Shown here: in pieces, positions 21,849-23,285 of the stretch
How positions within the stretch are numbered: the stretch's first letter is position 1
How the letters are laid out: each line of letters begins with the position of its first letter
DNA from: CAYTZH01 sp964442285
GTDB taxonomy: Bacteria > Myxococcota_A > UBA9160 > JAFDET01
DNA length: 23,285 bases
Assembly (NCBI GenBank): GCA_964442285.1
Contig: CAYTZH010000058.1
Coordinates: forward strand, 1 to 23,285
Reading direction: 5' to 3'
Program-made: the position numbers and the translations under genes
The notes under the pieces: generated by a model
The model's input: only the letters and a program-made list of their open reading frames with translations
What the model was told of the DNA's origin: nothing
Databases searched by the model: none

Positions 21849-22136
21849 ATGAAGATCCGTCCCCTGGCGGACCGCCTCATCGTCAAGCGCGTCGACGAGG
21901 AGGAGAAGACGAAGGGCGGGATCATCATTCCCGACACGGCCAAGGAGAAGCCCCAGGAGGGGAAGGTCATCGCCGTCGGCAAGGGCAAGCTGGACGACGA
22001 CGGCGAGACGATCCCGATGGAGGTGAAGAAGGGCGACAAGGTGCTCTTCAGCAAGTACGCCGGCACGGAGATCAACATCGAGGGCGAGGAGCACCTCATC
22101 ATCCGCGAGGACGACGTCCTCGGGATCCTCGAGTAG
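21849..22136 (+). CDS. groES: Co-chaperonin GroES
   Basis: The 95-residue co-chaperonin caps the GroEL cavity as a heptameric lid. The start MKIRPLADRLIVKRV, the mobile loop EEKTKGGIIIPDTAKEKPQE (about 18-37) and the DVLGILE ending are textbook GroES. A GGAGGAAGGAAG ribosome site precedes the ATG. The leader from the mapped promoter is about 115 bases and begins with CIRCE. groEL follows after 27 bases in the same operon. Confidence 0.98.
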   Translation: MKIRPLADRLIVKRVDEEEKTKGGIIIPDTAKEKPQEGKVIAVGKGKLDDDGETIPMEVKKGDKVLFSKYAGTEINIEGEEHLIIREDDVLGILE

Positions 22137-22163
22137 AACCGCACCAGAGAGGACTCTGACCAT

Positions 22164-23285
<1,122 letters not shown>

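Overview
This is a compact, very GC-rich stretch of Gram-negative bacterial chromosome. It carries complete rod-shape (mreBCD, PBP2, RodA) and porphyrin modules, an inner-membrane parvulin foldase, gmhA and groES-groEL. Gene content and order (hemX/ccsA-hemA-hemC-cobA/hemD-hemB, mreBCD-mrdA-rodA, CIRCE-groESL) suit a deltaproteobacterial-type lineage (Myxococcota, Desulfobacterota, Binatota or similar). That placement is inference. I see no tRNA, rRNA, CRISPR, transposase, integrase or phage gene, and no intergenic gap above about 280 bases.

Region 1 (1-8681, minus strand) reads as one ten-gene unit: gmhA, a deoxyhypusine-synthase-like protein, a macro-domain protein, ccsA/hemX, hemA, hemC, a cobA-hemD fusion, hemB, a DUF4177 protein and an acyl-CoA synthetase cut by the window edge. 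All nine junctions are 4-base ATGA or GTGA stop/start overlaps, which implies tight translational coupling. The core converts glutamyl-tRNA to uroporphyrinogen III and opens the branch to sirohaem/corrinoids. Of the added genes, the DHS-like/macro pair is the least explained.

Region 2 (8836-9646, plus) holds a membrane-anchored rhodanese-like protein without any cysteine and a thioredoxin. It converges on region 3 (9643-16026, minus), the elongasome operon mreB-mreC-mreD-mrdA-rodA with a HAD-IB phosphatase as last gene. Thioredoxin and the phosphatase share a palindromic CTAG as their stop codons.

Region 4 (16283-17800, plus) encodes an inner-membrane-anchored PpiC/PpiD-type prolyl isomerase. 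It overlaps tail-to-tail with a sigma-70-family factor lacking region 1.1 (17775-19220, minus), whose promoter contains a palindrome.

Region 5 (19501-20905, minus) is a pterin operon of two tandem 6-pyruvoyl-tetrahydropterin-synthase paralogues and folE, again with 4-base overlaps. The paralogues have lost different catalytic residues, so they may work together. Region 6 is lexA (minus), divergent from groES-groEL (plus, cut by the window end), which has a clear sigma-70 promoter and a CIRCE operator for HrcA.

Most of the window is housekeeping. The best candidates for something undescribed are the complementary PTPS pair and the DHS-like/macro pair embedded in the haem operon.
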